This document shows positions 1-9,762 of a stretch of 64,000 nt of DNA, in pieces. The translations under genes were made by a program, and so were the position numbers. This stretch comes from JABDKH01 sp963768565 (lineage in GTDB: Bacteria > Bacteroidota > Rhodothermia > Rhodothermales > JABDKH01). A model generated the notes under the pieces. That model made no database searches. It was not told the DNA's origin and saw only the letters and a list, made by a program, of their open reading frames with translations. The stretch is from assembly GCA_963768565.1 (NCBI GenBank), contig CAVYIO010000024.1, positions 1 through 64,000 on the forward strand, given 5' to 3'. Each line of letters starts with the position of its first letter. The first letter of the stretch is position 1.

Positions 1-2719
1 CCTTCGTCGTCGTAATCGAAGGTCTGCGTTTCTCCGGCCGGATTAGTGATCGATTCGAGGCGACCATCTTCGTACCACGAATAGCTCGTCGTTGCCTGCC
101 TGCCGTCCGAAGTCGAGATCAGGAAATCGTCGTCGTCGAACGAGCGACGCAGGACGTCCCGTCAGGGAAGTGTGGTGGAGTTAGCCGGAAGTGACTGTCG
201 TAGCCGATACGTGATAGTCTTGCCGCGGGCATTCGTTATGGAGGTCCGCATGCCGGCGCGTTGTACGTGTAGGACGTCGTGTTGCCCTCGGGATCGGTCG
301 ACGACGTCAGGCGGCCGCGCGCGTCATACGCGTAGGAAGCCACCTCGCCACTCGCATCCACAATCCTGGTGATGTTACCACTAGCGTCACGTTCGAATGA
401 TTCTGACGCTCCATTGGGTAGTCGAACGCCGAACAAGTCGACTACCGGTGCGCCGTCCGATTCCATGCTCCGCAGGTCGGGCTGAAGCACGCTGTTGTCG
501 GCGAATGTGATCTGACGAACGGCACCGGAGGTTGAGTCCCGGTCGATCGACGTGCTCGTGCTGCCGTGGTTGATGAGGGAACGGTCTACACGGTTCTCCG
601 CGTTGTCGTACGAATACTCGAAGGAGCTGTAGCTGGAAGGCCCTGACGCTTCGATCAGCCTGCCCTCCGGGTCGTGGACATAGGACCAGAGATTGCCTCT
701 TGCATCAGTGACGCGTGCCTCCTGGAAGAGATTGTACCGGTCAGCCTGTCTCTTGAAGGGGAATTCGTCAAAGCAATAGACGTCGTCTTTGTGGCAGTAC
801 TCAAACGTGACGGTGCCGGCCTCCGTAGTCTGACTCGCTACCGCACCGGTGGCGTCGTAGATCTGCTGGGTCGCTATTCCGCCGGTCGGTGACACCGCGG
901 CGGTTAGTAGGGCATCACAATCTTCGGGGCGCGAATCATACCGGTAGGTCGTCTTCCGACCCTCCGGTGAGGTGACGCCTGTGAGCCTGCAACCGGTCTG
1001 CTCGAACAGAACGGTGCGGGGTCCATCACTGATCGATTGGAGGAACCTCCCTGTGTAGGAGAACTGCAATTCTCGACCGTTATTGTCTGTCACTCGCGTC
1101 AGCAGGCTGTCTGAGTAGATCAGATGGATTCTATTGCCGTTACGGTCGACAACTTCCAGCAGGCGACCTGATCCGTAGTCAAACAGCCGGCGTAGACCCG
1201 AACGCGAATCGACAAACTCGAACCCTTCGTTTGTCTCTAGAAGTGTGTACGGCCGATCCACGTGTGCGGTGACCTGAAACTCCTGGACGAGCCATGGAAC
1301 GGAGCGGTTGATCCACTGTCCTGGCTCGACCTCAACGAACGTGTGGACCCGGCCCCGATGGTCGATGACCGACCGATCGGTGCGGAATGTCGGCGTGGTT
1401 CTCCACTCATACGTGTGGCGCCAGTTGGCGCCAAGTCCGCCCACCGTTCCGAGAGCCGAGGAGTAATAACGCTCGAAAGACAGGGGCACGGGTCCGTCAA
1501 GAAAGAGATCCGGACGTGGGGTCGCATAGAATTCGCCGGTGAACAGGTTGACAGGATCCCCGACAGACTGGGAGCCACCCAGGTTCTGGGCGCTTATAGC
1601 CGCCAGTAAGTAAGGTGGAGGTGGAGGTGGAGTAGGGGGAATCGACCCGGTGACGAATTGAGCGTGCCACGTGCCCCCGTCTGTGTACGTCGCGAGGATG
1701 TCGCCGGCATTGTTTATCTCTTCGGCACGAATGAGTACGGGATCAGGCCTGTCCGGATATAGCACGGCATTCAGATCGATCATCGTGGTCTCATCCGGCC
1801 AGTAGGCAGCCACACGTTGCCCCAGAGCAGTCTCCGCGTACCCCACAGCCTCTCCATTGTCGTTGACGTCGAATGCGACGGAGCGAACGTAACCGGCGGG
1901 AAGTTCAAGGAGGATGGCCGTGCCGTTGTCGGCCAGCGCAGCCCTCGTGCCCGCAGCCCCTGCGACAACGCTGTTGATATTGATTCCACCGTTCTTCCGG
2001 GGTGTAGTGCCGCGATTGTACTCGACTACCCCCGGCGCAAACCCGCCCGGGTAGCCCTCACAAACTCCCTCTATGCAGATGCCGTCGTCCTCGATGGACT
2101 CGTTGAACGAGTTGAGCCCGTACGAATTGCCGTACTCCTGGGCCGACACGCTGATCGCACCGTTGACCGTGACCTCGACGCCCGGGAACGTGTTCCCGAT
2201 GCGGCAGAAACCAAGGATGATCCCGTTAGGGCTTACAGCGGTGAGTTTGAGCGACTGGATGTCGCAGTTGGTGGACTCGTCGTCGATCAGCAAGAAGGAC
2301 TCGTCGTTCGCGTTGTAGACGAAATACTGGACGGTGTTGATGTTGTTCAGCGTATCTCGAACGGCACCCACCACGCTGCCATCGTCCGCTATTCCAACGA
2401 TGTCCGAGACATACCATTTGTGACCGGGCTGCTCATCAAGGAATCCGCGCGACAGGCCGATGTTTTCGCGGCGGTGATTACCTCCCTGGTCAAGCCATTT
2501 CTGCTTCTGCCAGACGAAGCCAACTACTTCGTCGCCGTACAGCACGAAGAAGTAGTAGTGGTAGCCTGTCGCCTGGCCATTTTCGTTGAGGTGCAGCCCT
2601 TCGGGTTGCTGAATACCGGAGTAGACGGTCATCGACGGGTTCGATAACTGCTGGGCGGCTGCGGCAGACGGTAACAGGCAGACCATCGCGGCAGCGACAA
2701 GGTGATAGAAGAGTCGCAT
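1..2719 (-). CDS. Secreted RHS/YD-repeat protein with N-terminal HAF-like repeats (partial, frameshifted)
   Basis: The start at 2719 is chosen because it opens directly on a signal peptide (MRLFYHLVAAAMVCLLPSA, then AAAQ); the longer frame to 2845 only adds an unlikely 42-residue leader. Residues about 80-360 hold repeated G-x-VVG / N-x-x-GEAVGY units like HAF-type extracellular repeats, followed by a proline tract (about 363) and a DUF6531-like segment (VNLFTGEFYATPRPDL, then ERYYSS). YD repeats of the RHS type, such as GRLTSSTDPEGNTTSYTY, run from about residue 500. The main frame stops at 236, but YD repeats continue in other frames to base 1 (for example ITNPAGETQTFDYDDEG near 1-60), so at least two or three indels lie between 1 and 260. 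The C-terminus, where RHS proteins carry a variable or toxin tip, is outside the window. Export and RHS class are well supported; the role is unknown. Confidence 0.85.
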
Positions 2720-3477
2720 GGCATTCGTGCTGGTGATCGACGGCCCAGGAGGCCAAACGGCTGCAATGGAAGTACCTGCGACAATGTGAACGACTTCTGG
2801 TCGCGGCGAGCGCTTCTTCCAGGACCGCGACGCGCAGGGTCCCAATCGACAGCAACCTGTCTCCGGGATGTGAATTGTATTGGATTTGCGGGCAGAAAGT
2901 CAACCCATGTGACCGGCCACGTCGCTCCACGCTTATTGATGTTCGTGATCAATCCAGTGAGATCGTCCATCGACTTCCACGTGAGACCTAAACGCAGAGC
3001 CGCGCGTGGCGACGTAGATCCGGGGAGAAGGTAGATGCCGCTGGGGCAGTGGCCAGACGGCTGGTCTTGTAGTGGTATCGCAGCGCGTCGGGTCCGAGCA
3101 GGATACTGAAGAGGAGGGATGTGAGTCGTCTGCAGCCCAGGCTGCGACAACTGTCTCAGGACTCCCGCAGGTTACCTGACCAGCACCATCTTGAGCAATC
3201 TAGATAAGCGGCCGCGGCCTTTCAACATCCCTTCACATAAATTACCCGCCGACTTGACCGGGAAGAGGGCAGTGTCTCTGCGCAACGAAATTTTGTTGCC
3301 TCTTTCACAGGGAGTTGCCTTGTTTAGACGTCTTCCGGTATGCTCGGCTTTCCGTCGACGATCTGGTACGGTAGATTCAACGGACGCTCGCTGAAATGCC
3401 TGGCGCGTAGAATGGCCCGGCCTTTGGGCGTCCAGACCCGACGCATCGCTACTCCAAAAAGCACATCGGACAAGTCA
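2720..3477. other. Intergenic region between divergent genes
   Basis: This 758-base stretch separates the divergent RHS and cytochrome-like lipoprotein genes and should hold both promoters. No frame in it resembles a known protein, and I see no tRNA or clear terminator. On the minus strand the bases near 3172-3193 could encode LKMVLVR followed by a stop, which resembles the last residues of a T9SS sorting domain, but no convincing domain precedes it. NotI and XbaI recognition sequences occur near 3200-3216 without any vector-like sequence. Confidence 0.4.
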
Positions 3478-4542
3478 ATGCTTTCAATCCATTGCAGACG
3501 AATCGCGCACATATGCGCCTGCGGAGTCGTGGCCGCTATGGTCACGGCCTGCTCCACCGCACCCGGATCCGGGAGCATCGACGGGATTGACCTGGGATTG
3601 AACACGGAGTTGCATCTCAAGGAGCTGACGCGAGCGAACCAGCCGGATGCACCGGCGCTTGAACGTGCTCGCGGCCTGGTCTCGAGCGCGCCATCGCATC
3701 TCGACAGCCTCCGTGTCTACACCGCTCGTGCGGAGGTGGACGAGGGCGAAACCGCTTCGCTCAAGATCTGGGTGTTGCCGCTCTCCGAATCCGATGGGGG
3801 CGGAATGCTGGCACTCGTCACCGATCCTGACGGAGTGGTCATCCGCTCACGTATCTGGGCCAACGAAGATTTCGATGCGGACCTCGAGGGCGCGTGGGAG
3901 ACTTTCTGGAGTCAATTCGAATACGACGGCTCCCGCGGTGTCATTGCAGCTGACCATGCTCTGTCGTCGGCGGACGTCGATACTCTCCGGAGCAATCTCA
4001 ATGCGGATACGACGGCAACGGGAGCGGTAACGCGGCTGATGTATGAGCATCGTCTGATCATGTACGACAACAACTATCTGTTGCGGCGATCAATGGCATT
4101 GTCCGGTGGCGACCGGGTGCCTCCGCTCGATTGGATTGATGCAAACCGAGACATGTACAGTAGGGTTGGCGAGATCGGCATCGAGTTGCGGCCCATCATC
4201 GGTGACAGTGCCTCCATCAAGTATGTCGCGGTCGCTGAGGAAAGCAGCGAGATTCTTACGCTCGTCGCCGAAGATGCGGCTGCCTCAAGAGGCGATGCGG
4301 TGGTCGAACGGATCCAGGCGTTCCGCCGTCGAAGCTGCGGCGCGTGTCACGGAATCAAGAATCACTCCGCTGGAACGGGCAAGCTCAAGGATGCGCTCTT
4401 TGGTCGCATGGACGAGTTTGGAGTCAGACTCGACCTCTTCAGAGTTGGACTCGACGTGTGGTCACCTCCCGGTGAAGCGGACCGTTCGCAGCGCATGTCC
4501 GACGCTGTCAAGGCGGTACTCGTCGTAGCCGGTTCGAAGTGA
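3478..4542 (+). CDS. Lipoprotein with a single c-type haem-binding motif
   Basis: The start at 3478 gives a lipoprotein signal: hydrophobic residues 9-24 and lipobox MVTAC with Cys25 as the likely lipidated residue. The mature protein of about 330 residues is not one I recognise. Close to the C-terminus it has a single CGACH motif (Cys287, Cys290, His291), which fits covalent c-type haem attachment in the periplasm. Residues 220-280 resemble a sensor-like alpha/beta region (GEIGIELRPIIGDSASIK), but this is not a firm assignment. It may be a haem-containing sensor or electron carrier anchored to a membrane. It runs towards the oppositely oriented gene at 4718-5278, with 175 bases between them. 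Family membership is inferred from the motif only. Confidence 0.7.
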   Translation: MLSIHCRRIAHICACGVVAAMVTACSTAPGSGSIDGIDLGLNTELHLKELTRANQPDAPALERARGLVSSAPSHLDSLRVYTARAEVDEGETASLKIWVLPLSESDGGGMLALVTDPDGVVIRSRIWANEDFDADLEGAWETFWSQFEYDGSRGVIAADHALSSADVDTLRSNLNADTTATGAVTRLMYEHRLIMYDNNYLLRRSMALSGGDRVPPLDWIDANRDMYSRVGEIGIELRPIIGDSASIKYVAVAEESSEILTLVAEDAAASRGDAVVERIQAFRRRSCGACHGIKNHSAGTGKLKDALFGRMDEFGVRLDLFRVGLDVWSPPGEADRSQRMSDAVKAVLVVAGSK

Positions 4543-4717
4543 CGGTGATGCGGCGCGCAGGCGGATGATTGTCAGAGCCGGGGGTTTGAGGTCTACACCG
4601 TCTCGGCCGAGGTACGCGGTTGCTTCTGTCGGTTCTGGTGCTGCGCAGCAATCCGCAGTCTGCTTACCAGAGCGACCGTCATCACCGCCGGCGATACTCA
4701 ACTCGCGAAACAGCTCT

Positions 4718-5278
4718 CTACCTGCGCTTGTACACCAGGCGCGACGTGGCCCGCCACGCTCTCCGGTCTCCCGTCGCTCGCCGCCGCTGAACAATGAACC
4801 CGTCCGAGCCGTCGACTTCGTACTCCTCGACGAAATGATGACCGGTCCCACGAATCTCCTTGCTCGCACTGAAAACAATCTTTGATTCGACAAGTCCACC
4901 ACGATACAGCGTCGCCAGTCCGTGCGCGGAGTCAATCCAGGTCTTCTGGAGTCGGCCATCAATGGGATCATACGAGTAGATCGCAATGGCAGAGAATGGT
5001 CCGGCCGATCGATCATCGCGGTAGCGCTCAATCAGAACGCAGCCGTCGAGATCGGGAGCGATCTTCGAGCGTCCGTTGACGTCGTCCCACTCGCCGTCGG
5101 CCAGGCGAACGGATCCGCTCACGTTCCATTCGCCGCGCAGATAGTCCAGCGTAGCAAACTCCGGGTGATAGCACTCCGCGTGCTGATCATTCGGAAGATG
5201 GTCGGCCTGTGCCGATGCCGGGCCGATGCCGAAACAGGCGACAATAACAAGACTGCAAAAGAGCGAATATGGAACCAT
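4718..5278 (-). CDS. Small exported protein, DUF1579-like
   Basis: The start at 5278 is preferred over the longer frame because it opens with a signal peptide (MVPYSLFCSLVIVACFGIG, cleavage likely after PASAQA). The mature domain of about 160 residues has the pattern of DUF1579-type or lipocalin-like exported proteins: EFATLDYLRGEWNVSGSVR near residue 38, then regularly spaced beta strands with W and Y residues (IERYRDD, IYSYDPIDGRLQKTWID, GTGHHFVEEYEVDGSDG). Such proteins have no defined biochemical role. It lies divergently from the SGNH/TPR gene at 5460, with 181 bases between the starts, so both promoters are probably there. Confidence 0.65.
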   Translation of the reverse strand: MVPYSLFCSLVIVACFGIGPASAQADHLPNDQHAECYHPEFATLDYLRGEWNVSGSVRLADGEWDDVNGRSKIAPDLDGCVLIERYRDDRSAGPFSAIAIYSYDPIDGRLQKTWIDSAHGLATLYRGGLVESKIVFSASKEIRGTGHHFVEEYEVDGSDGFIVQRRRATGDRRAWRATSRLVYKRR

Positions 5279-5459
5279 GTGGAATCTGGCGTGCACGTGT
5301 AGTAATTCAACGGATGCAGACCCGCATACCGGCGGCCTGCACCATCCTTGACAGCACGACGGGCATCGCGTACCCTTTTGCCGGGTCTGACCGACTCCGG
5401 ACCCGGGAACGGTCGGCCCAATTGACGAAGGGCTGACGGAAGCGCCGCCAACAGTCGCC

Positions 5460-7646
5460 ATGCCATCAAAGCTGAAACCTGTACTCTTTCGCGTCGCAGC
5501 GGTTCTGATACCGCTGCTTGTGCTTCTGTTTATCGAGGCAGGACTGAGAGTTGCGGGTGTTGCGGACGACTCCACGCAACCTTTCCGACGCATCGACGGA
5601 CACGAAGACCATCTCATTTTGAACGGCCGATACACACAACGCTACTTCAATACGTTCGCGCCAGGTGTGTCATTTGACCCCTTCACGGCGGTGAAATCGG
5701 ACCGGACTTTCAGGCTGTTCGCATTCGGGGGATCTACCACAGCGGGATTTCCGAACAATGGCTATGCCTTCCCGGCTCAGCTGCGCTCGCGCCTCGAGAC
5801 GTTCCTGCCCGACTTGAGGAGCGAAGTCGTCAATCTCGCACTGACGGCTACGAACTCGTACACGATCCGGGATTTGAGTCGGGATGTCGCGGGTTACGAG
5901 CCTGACGCGGTGGTCATCTATGCGGGCCACAACGAATACTACGGGGCCTTCGGCGCCGGGGCATCTGTCAATCGGCTTGGAAATCGAGAATGGCTGAAGC
6001 GACTCGTGATTCGCCTGAAGAGGTCGGTCATCTATACGATGATGGAGCGCCTGGCGAGATGGATCCGGCCGGGCGCGGATGTGGTCGGTCGTACGATGAT
6101 GGCGGAGGCGGTCGGCGAGGCGTCTATTCCGCTTGATGGAGAGGCGTTCCTCGACGGAGCGCGACAGTTCGAGAACAACATGTCCGAGGTTCTGCGCGTC
6201 TTCTGCGATGCAGACGTCCCGGTTTATCTCGCGACGTTGACATCAAATCTGGAGGGCCAGGCACCGCTTGGGGAGAATCCCGCCGCCGCCGAGGCGTATG
6301 CAGCGGGAAGGAGAAGCGTCGACGCGGGAGAATGGACGATGGCTCGTGAGTCCTTCGCTCGGGCAAAGGAATTGGATGACCTGCGGTTCCGTGCGCCGGA
6401 AGAAATGAATCGCGCGATTCGCCGGCTCGTCGAGGGCTCTTGCGCCACCCTCGTCGATGTCAGTGCGGAGTTTCGCGACGCGTCACGCGAAGGCATCGAA
6501 GGAGATCAGTTGTTTGTGGATCACCTGCATCCGACGGTGGCCGGTCAGGATCTCATCGCGAGATCATTCTTCAGGGAATTGCTCAATCATCCCGAACTGC
6601 AGGAGCGTGCCAGGCTCTCTTTCGCCGAAGCACCGCCGCAGGTGGACCCGTTCGACAAGGCCGCCAGCGAGCTGCGGATCGCCCGGCTGACGATGGGATA
6701 TCCTTTTGTCAGGGGATTCTCTCCGAATGAAGAGGCCGATCGGTATCGAACATTCGTCGGCCGGTTTGTGAAGCGAGGCACGGTGGACTCCCTCGCAGCA
6801 CTGTCAGTGCTGGGCGAGATGTCGGAGGATGACGCGTTTGCTGCGGCCATAGCCTTTTCCCGGTCACTCGCCGACACGACGTCTGCGTTGCTGATGTACC
6901 GGTCCTGGCTCGGCCGGCGCCCGTTCAACACGGATCTGGCGGAGCAGGCCGTTCTTTTCGCCGTCGACAATGCCCGTAGTTCGATTCTTGTACGAGATAT
7001 TTCCAGAATGTGGGCCAACAGGACTGCGAATCCGTACTTCGTGCACGCGTTGACATCCACCAGCATGGATCTCGGATTTATGTCGGATGCTGACATCCTT
7101 CTGAGCTGGTCCACGCAGAATGATCCCGGCTCGCCGGCGCTTTTGTTCAACCGGATGCGGCGACAAATGGCGTCCGGTGACACAGCGGGTGCGCGTGAGA
7201 TCGCGGCGCGCCTGCGGTCGGAGTATGATCCGGGAATAGATCCGTCGGGTCACCCCGGGAGCGTTTCCATTCGCGACATTCTGGGAGTGGAGGTCGGCGA
7301 CTTCCAGGCTCTTGTGCGTCGCGGCGATGTCCTCCGGCGGGGCGGTCGTCTCTCAGATGCAATCGAGAGCTATGAGTCGGCGTTGCGCCGGAAGCCCGAC
7401 GATCTTCCGCTCCAGAACAACATCGCCACGGTCTTTCTGCAACTCGGAGACACGACCGAGGCTATAGCCAGGTACCGCAGTGTGCTGGAAGCTGACTCCA
7501 CGTTCATCGAGTCGTGGATCAATCTTGCGCTGTACTACGGTCGCACCGGGCAGGTGCGTCGGGCCAACGATGCGCTTGGGCGTGCGATGGAGATCAACCC
7601 GAACCACCCGGTGATCAAACGGCTGCGATCCGCCAGGACTCGATAG
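5460..7646 (+). CDS. Membrane-anchored SGNH hydrolase with C-terminal TPRs (copy 1)
   Basis: This 728-residue protein has one N-terminal membrane segment (about residues 10-30, FRVAAVLIPLLVLLFIEAGL). An SGNH/GDSL-type hydrolase domain follows: block I is FGGSTTAG (about 88-95), the conserved turn is YAGHNEYYGAFG (about 154-165), and block V is VDHLHPT (about 351-357), which supplies the catalytic Asp and His. The C-terminus (about 610-728) carries tetratricopeptide repeats (LSDAIESYESALRRKPDD, then NNIATVFLQLGDTTEAIARY). A close but frame-broken paralogue lies at 44384-46245, with the same blocks and the same inserted sequence PPLGEN / YRAKELDD type. The substrate is unknown; acyl or acetyl esters on a surface polymer are a reasonable guess. 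It converges on the nitroreductase gene with a 24-base gap. Confidence 0.85.
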   Translation: MPSKLKPVLFRVAAVLIPLLVLLFIEAGLRVAGVADDSTQPFRRIDGHEDHLILNGRYTQRYFNTFAPGVSFDPFTAVKSDRTFRLFAFGGSTTAGFPNNGYAFPAQLRSRLETFLPDLRSEVVNLALTATNSYTIRDLSRDVAGYEPDAVVIYAGHNEYYGAFGAGASVNRLGNREWLKRLVIRLKRSVIYTMMERLARWIRPGADVVGRTMMAEAVGEASIPLDGEAFLDGARQFENNMSEVLRVFCDADVPVYLATLTSNLEGQAPLGENPAAAEAYAAGRRSVDAGEWTMARESFARAKELDDLRFRAPEEMNRAIRRLVEGSCATLVDVSAEFRDASREGIEGDQLFVDHLHPTVAGQDLIARSFFRELLNHPELQERARLSFAEAPPQVDPFDKAASELRIARLTMGYPFVRGFSPNEEADRYRTFVGRFVKRGTVDSLAALSVLGEMSEDDAFAAAIAFSRSLADTTSALLMYRSWLGRRPFNTDLAEQAVLFAVDNARSSILVRDISRMWANRTANPYFVHALTSTSMDLGFMSDADILLSWSTQNDPGSPALLFNRMRRQMASGDTAGAREIAARLRSEYDPGIDPSGHPGSVSIRDILGVEVGDFQALVRRGDVLRRGGRLSDAIESYESALRRKPDDLPLQNNIATVFLQLGDTTEAIARYRSVLEADSTFIESWINLALYYGRTGQVRRANDALGRAMEINPNHPVIKRLRSARTR

Positions 7647-7670
7647 CCCGGACGTATCGAGCGAGTCACG

Positions 7671-8333
7671 CTAGATGAAAGTTGCGATCTCTGCCAGAGA
7701 TTTGCGCTGGATGTCCGGCACCGTCGCATCGTCGGCCGGGTAGCCGACGGGGATCAGAACATACGGGCGCTCATTCGCCGGCCTTTCCAGAATCTCATTC
7801 AGGAACCGCATCGGGCTCGGCGTATGTGTCAGCGTAGCCAGTCCGGCGTGGTGCAGGGCGGCGATAAGGAACCCGGTTGCGATACCGACGGACTCGCTGA
7901 CGTAATAGTTCTTGACGCGCTCTCCGGTCGGGGAGACTCCAGTTGTTTCGGCGAACACGATGATCAGTGCGGAGGCTTCTTCGAGGAACGGCTTCTGCGC
8001 GTCGGTCCCCATGGGCGCGATGGCTTCGAGCCACTCCTCTGGAGCGCGCTCGGAGTAGAAAGCACGTTCCTCCTCCTCGGCGGCAGCACGGATTGCCTTC
8101 TTCGTAGCGGGATCATCGACCACCACGAAGTGCCACGGCTGCTGGTTGGCGCCACTCGGTGCGCTTCCCGCGGTACGAATGCAGAACTCGATTACTTCGC
8201 GGGGGACGGGCTGTGACGAGAACTTCCGAACGGATCGCCGGCGCGCCATTTCGTCGAAGTACGAGCTGGCGCGGCTGAGAAGTTCTTCGGCACTGCGGAT
8301 CGGAAAGTCGAGAAGAGGTAGAAAGTCGGGCAT
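7671..8333 (-). CDS. Nitroreductase-family flavoprotein, iodotyrosine-deiodinase-like
   Basis: The 220-residue frame from the ATG at 8333 is a complete nitroreductase fold; the upstream extension to 8417 has no family resemblance. Visible motifs are RRSVRKFSSQPVP (FMN phosphate region, about 35-47), SAPSGANQQPWHFVVVDD (about 59-76), and an ERAFYSERAPEEWLEAIAP / GTDAQKPFLEEA lid region. The lid pattern is typical of the iodotyrosine deiodinase (IYD) branch rather than of NfsB-type nitroreductases. It ends with the usual VLIPVGYPADDA. It should be a cytoplasmic FMN enzyme that dehalogenates or reduces a small aromatic substrate. The IYD branch is inferred by motif pattern, and bacterial members often have unknown natural substrates. 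Confidence 0.85.
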   Translation of the reverse strand: MPDFLPLLDFPIRSAEELLSRASSYFDEMARRRSVRKFSSQPVPREVIEFCIRTAGSAPSGANQQPWHFVVVDDPATKKAIRAAAEEEERAFYSERAPEEWLEAIAPMGTDAQKPFLEEASALIIVFAETTGVSPTGERVKNYYVSESVGIATGFLIAALHHAGLATLTHTPSPMRFLNEILERPANERPYVLIPVGYPADDATVPDIQRKSLAEIATFI

Positions 8334-8645
8334 GGCGCGGAGGGGAGTACACGTATTCCTTATCGGTTCTTTGCAAACTACGGGAATCGTCCGTCCGAAT
8401 TCCGTGGGCGATCGCAAACAACGCTGTGATGACGAGTGCAGGTTCGTTGCAGCAAGCGTCGTCGCGTTCTAGCCTTCGCCCCTTGCGTTGCAACGCGGAC
8501 TCCGGAATGCGGCCTCAGTTGTGTCCACCGGCTGCCCGGACTCAGCCGGTCGACTCTCCGTTCAAGGGAACCCGAGGTAGCGCTGCGCCGTGCTGACATC
8601 CGGGCACCCAGCCGACCGGTTGAAATCAAGACAGACCTCAGCGGA
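8334..8645. other. Intergenic region between divergent genes
   Basis: The 312 bases lie between the divergent nitroreductase and SUMF1-lipoprotein genes and should contain both promoters. I found no hairpin with a T-tract, no long palindrome and no coding frame with family resemblance here. Confidence 0.35.
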
Positions 8646-9452
8646 ATGGATTTCAAGGCGAAGGCGAATGTTGCACCCGTCGTCAGGGTATGCCGCAGCG
8701 GAGGTGTATTGCTCGTGTCGATTCTGGCTTTCGCGTTGTCGTCATGTGCTTTGTTCGGTGGTGGTATCAGGTCCGAGCTTCACGAATATGAAATGGTGAA
8801 TGTACCCGGGGGCCAGTATCAGATGGGCGATGTGTTTGATGGAGCGAACTCGGATGCTATTCCGGTTCACAGTGCAGACGTCGTCCGTTTTCGCATGGGT
8901 CGCACAGAGGTGACGTACGAGCAGTATGATGCGTTCGCACGAGCTTCCGGCAGGCGCCTGCCCGACGATTTCGGTCGCGGTCGCGGTAGTCGTGCAGTGG
9001 CGGATGTCGACTGGAACGATGCGCTGGCGTTCTGCGCGGCCTACGGGTATCGTCTGCCTGACGAGCCCGAGTGGGAATATGCGGCCCGAAGTCTCGGCCA
9101 GTTGGAGCGGTTCGCGGGCACCGATGACGACAGGCTGAGGGACGAATTCGTTCGCCATCGAGACAATTCCGTGGCGTCTGCGACGTACGTGGCCACCAAA
9201 CGCCCCAACGGGCTCGGACTGTTCGACATGAGTGGCAATGTCTTCGAATGGATTGGAGACTACTACCAGTTCTACCCGCAGCTCGGAGCGCAGGCCGTCT
9301 GGTCGGACTTCGAGATCTCGGACATGCGGATCATTCGAGGCGGGAGCTTCCGGAATGCTCCAGAGCATGCGCAGACCTTCTGGCGGTCCGGTACGCTTCG
9401 GGACGTCCGATCGGAGATTATTGGATTTCGATGCGCAGCCGAAGGGAAATAG
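8646..9452 (+). CDS. SUMF1/formylglycine-generating-type lipoprotein
   Basis: The start at 8646 gives a lipoprotein signal of about 34 residues ending in LAFALSSC (Cys34). The remainder is a complete FGE-sulfatase/SUMF1 fold: MVNVPGGQYQMGDVFD near 48, TEVTYEQYDAFARASGRRLP near 86, DVDWNDALAFCAAYGYRLPD near 118, then EWEYAAR, GLFDMSGNVFEWIGDYY (about 198-214) and the closing IIRGGSFRNAP / GFRCAAE. At 268 residues it is much shorter than the T9SS lipoproteins GldK/PorK and GldJ, which share this fold, so I do not call it one of them. It may be a structural or sugar-binding member. No sulfatase gene is nearby. Confidence 0.85.
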   Translation: MDFKAKANVAPVVRVCRSGGVLLVSILAFALSSCALFGGGIRSELHEYEMVNVPGGQYQMGDVFDGANSDAIPVHSADVVRFRMGRTEVTYEQYDAFARASGRRLPDDFGRGRGSRAVADVDWNDALAFCAAYGYRLPDEPEWEYAARSLGQLERFAGTDDDRLRDEFVRHRDNSVASATYVATKRPNGLGLFDMSGNVFEWIGDYYQFYPQLGAQAVWSDFEISDMRIIRGGSFRNAPEHAQTFWRSGTLRDVRSEIIGFRCAAEGK

Positions 9453-9762
9453 GCGGTCATGGCCTCTTTCTGAAGCTTTTCAAGCCACAGTCGTCACGCG
9501 TGCTTCACCAGCCAGTTCCTGCCAGCTTGATGGCAATCGAGATAGGATTACCAGGCGAAATCCAGTCCTGGTAGCCCAAAATGTTCGGCGCGACCTGATA
9601 TCATCTCAGGCGAAATTGTGCACTGTCGGGCAGCCCGTTCGGTGCCGGGGCCATGAAAACCTTTCGAAACCCTTAATCAAGGGCTGTTTCCAGACGATAA
9701 TAGGCGGGAAGCAAGGCTTTGGTGTACCGAACCGACCACTAACCACCTCGCCCGAGGTTGCC
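9453..9762. other. Intergenic region upstream of the small anchored protein
   Basis: About 310 bases without a recognisable gene. An open frame runs through from 9232, but its product before the ATG at 9763 is in the wrong frame of the SUMF1 gene and has no family resemblance. The region presumably contains the promoter of the gene at 9763. I see no terminator-like hairpin. Confidence 0.35.

Noticed and set aside
1262..2647. Long plus-strand open frames opposite the RHS gene
   Set aside because: They are GC-driven shadows of the RHS coding frame, with no motifs or ribosome sites.
3198..3216. XbaI- and NotI-like recognition sequences close together
   Set aside because: No vector or linker sequence surrounds them; GC-rich genomes contain such sites naturally.
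3172..3240. Minus-strand reading LKMVLVR followed by a stop, resembling the end of a T9SS sorting domain
   Set aside because: Only a few residues match, nothing convincing precedes them in any frame, and short basic endings like this occur by chance.
8646..9452. Possible GldK/PorK or GldJ T9SS lipoprotein
   Set aside because: The SUMF1 fold is shared, but at 268 residues it is far shorter than those proteins, and no other gld or por core gene is adjacent.
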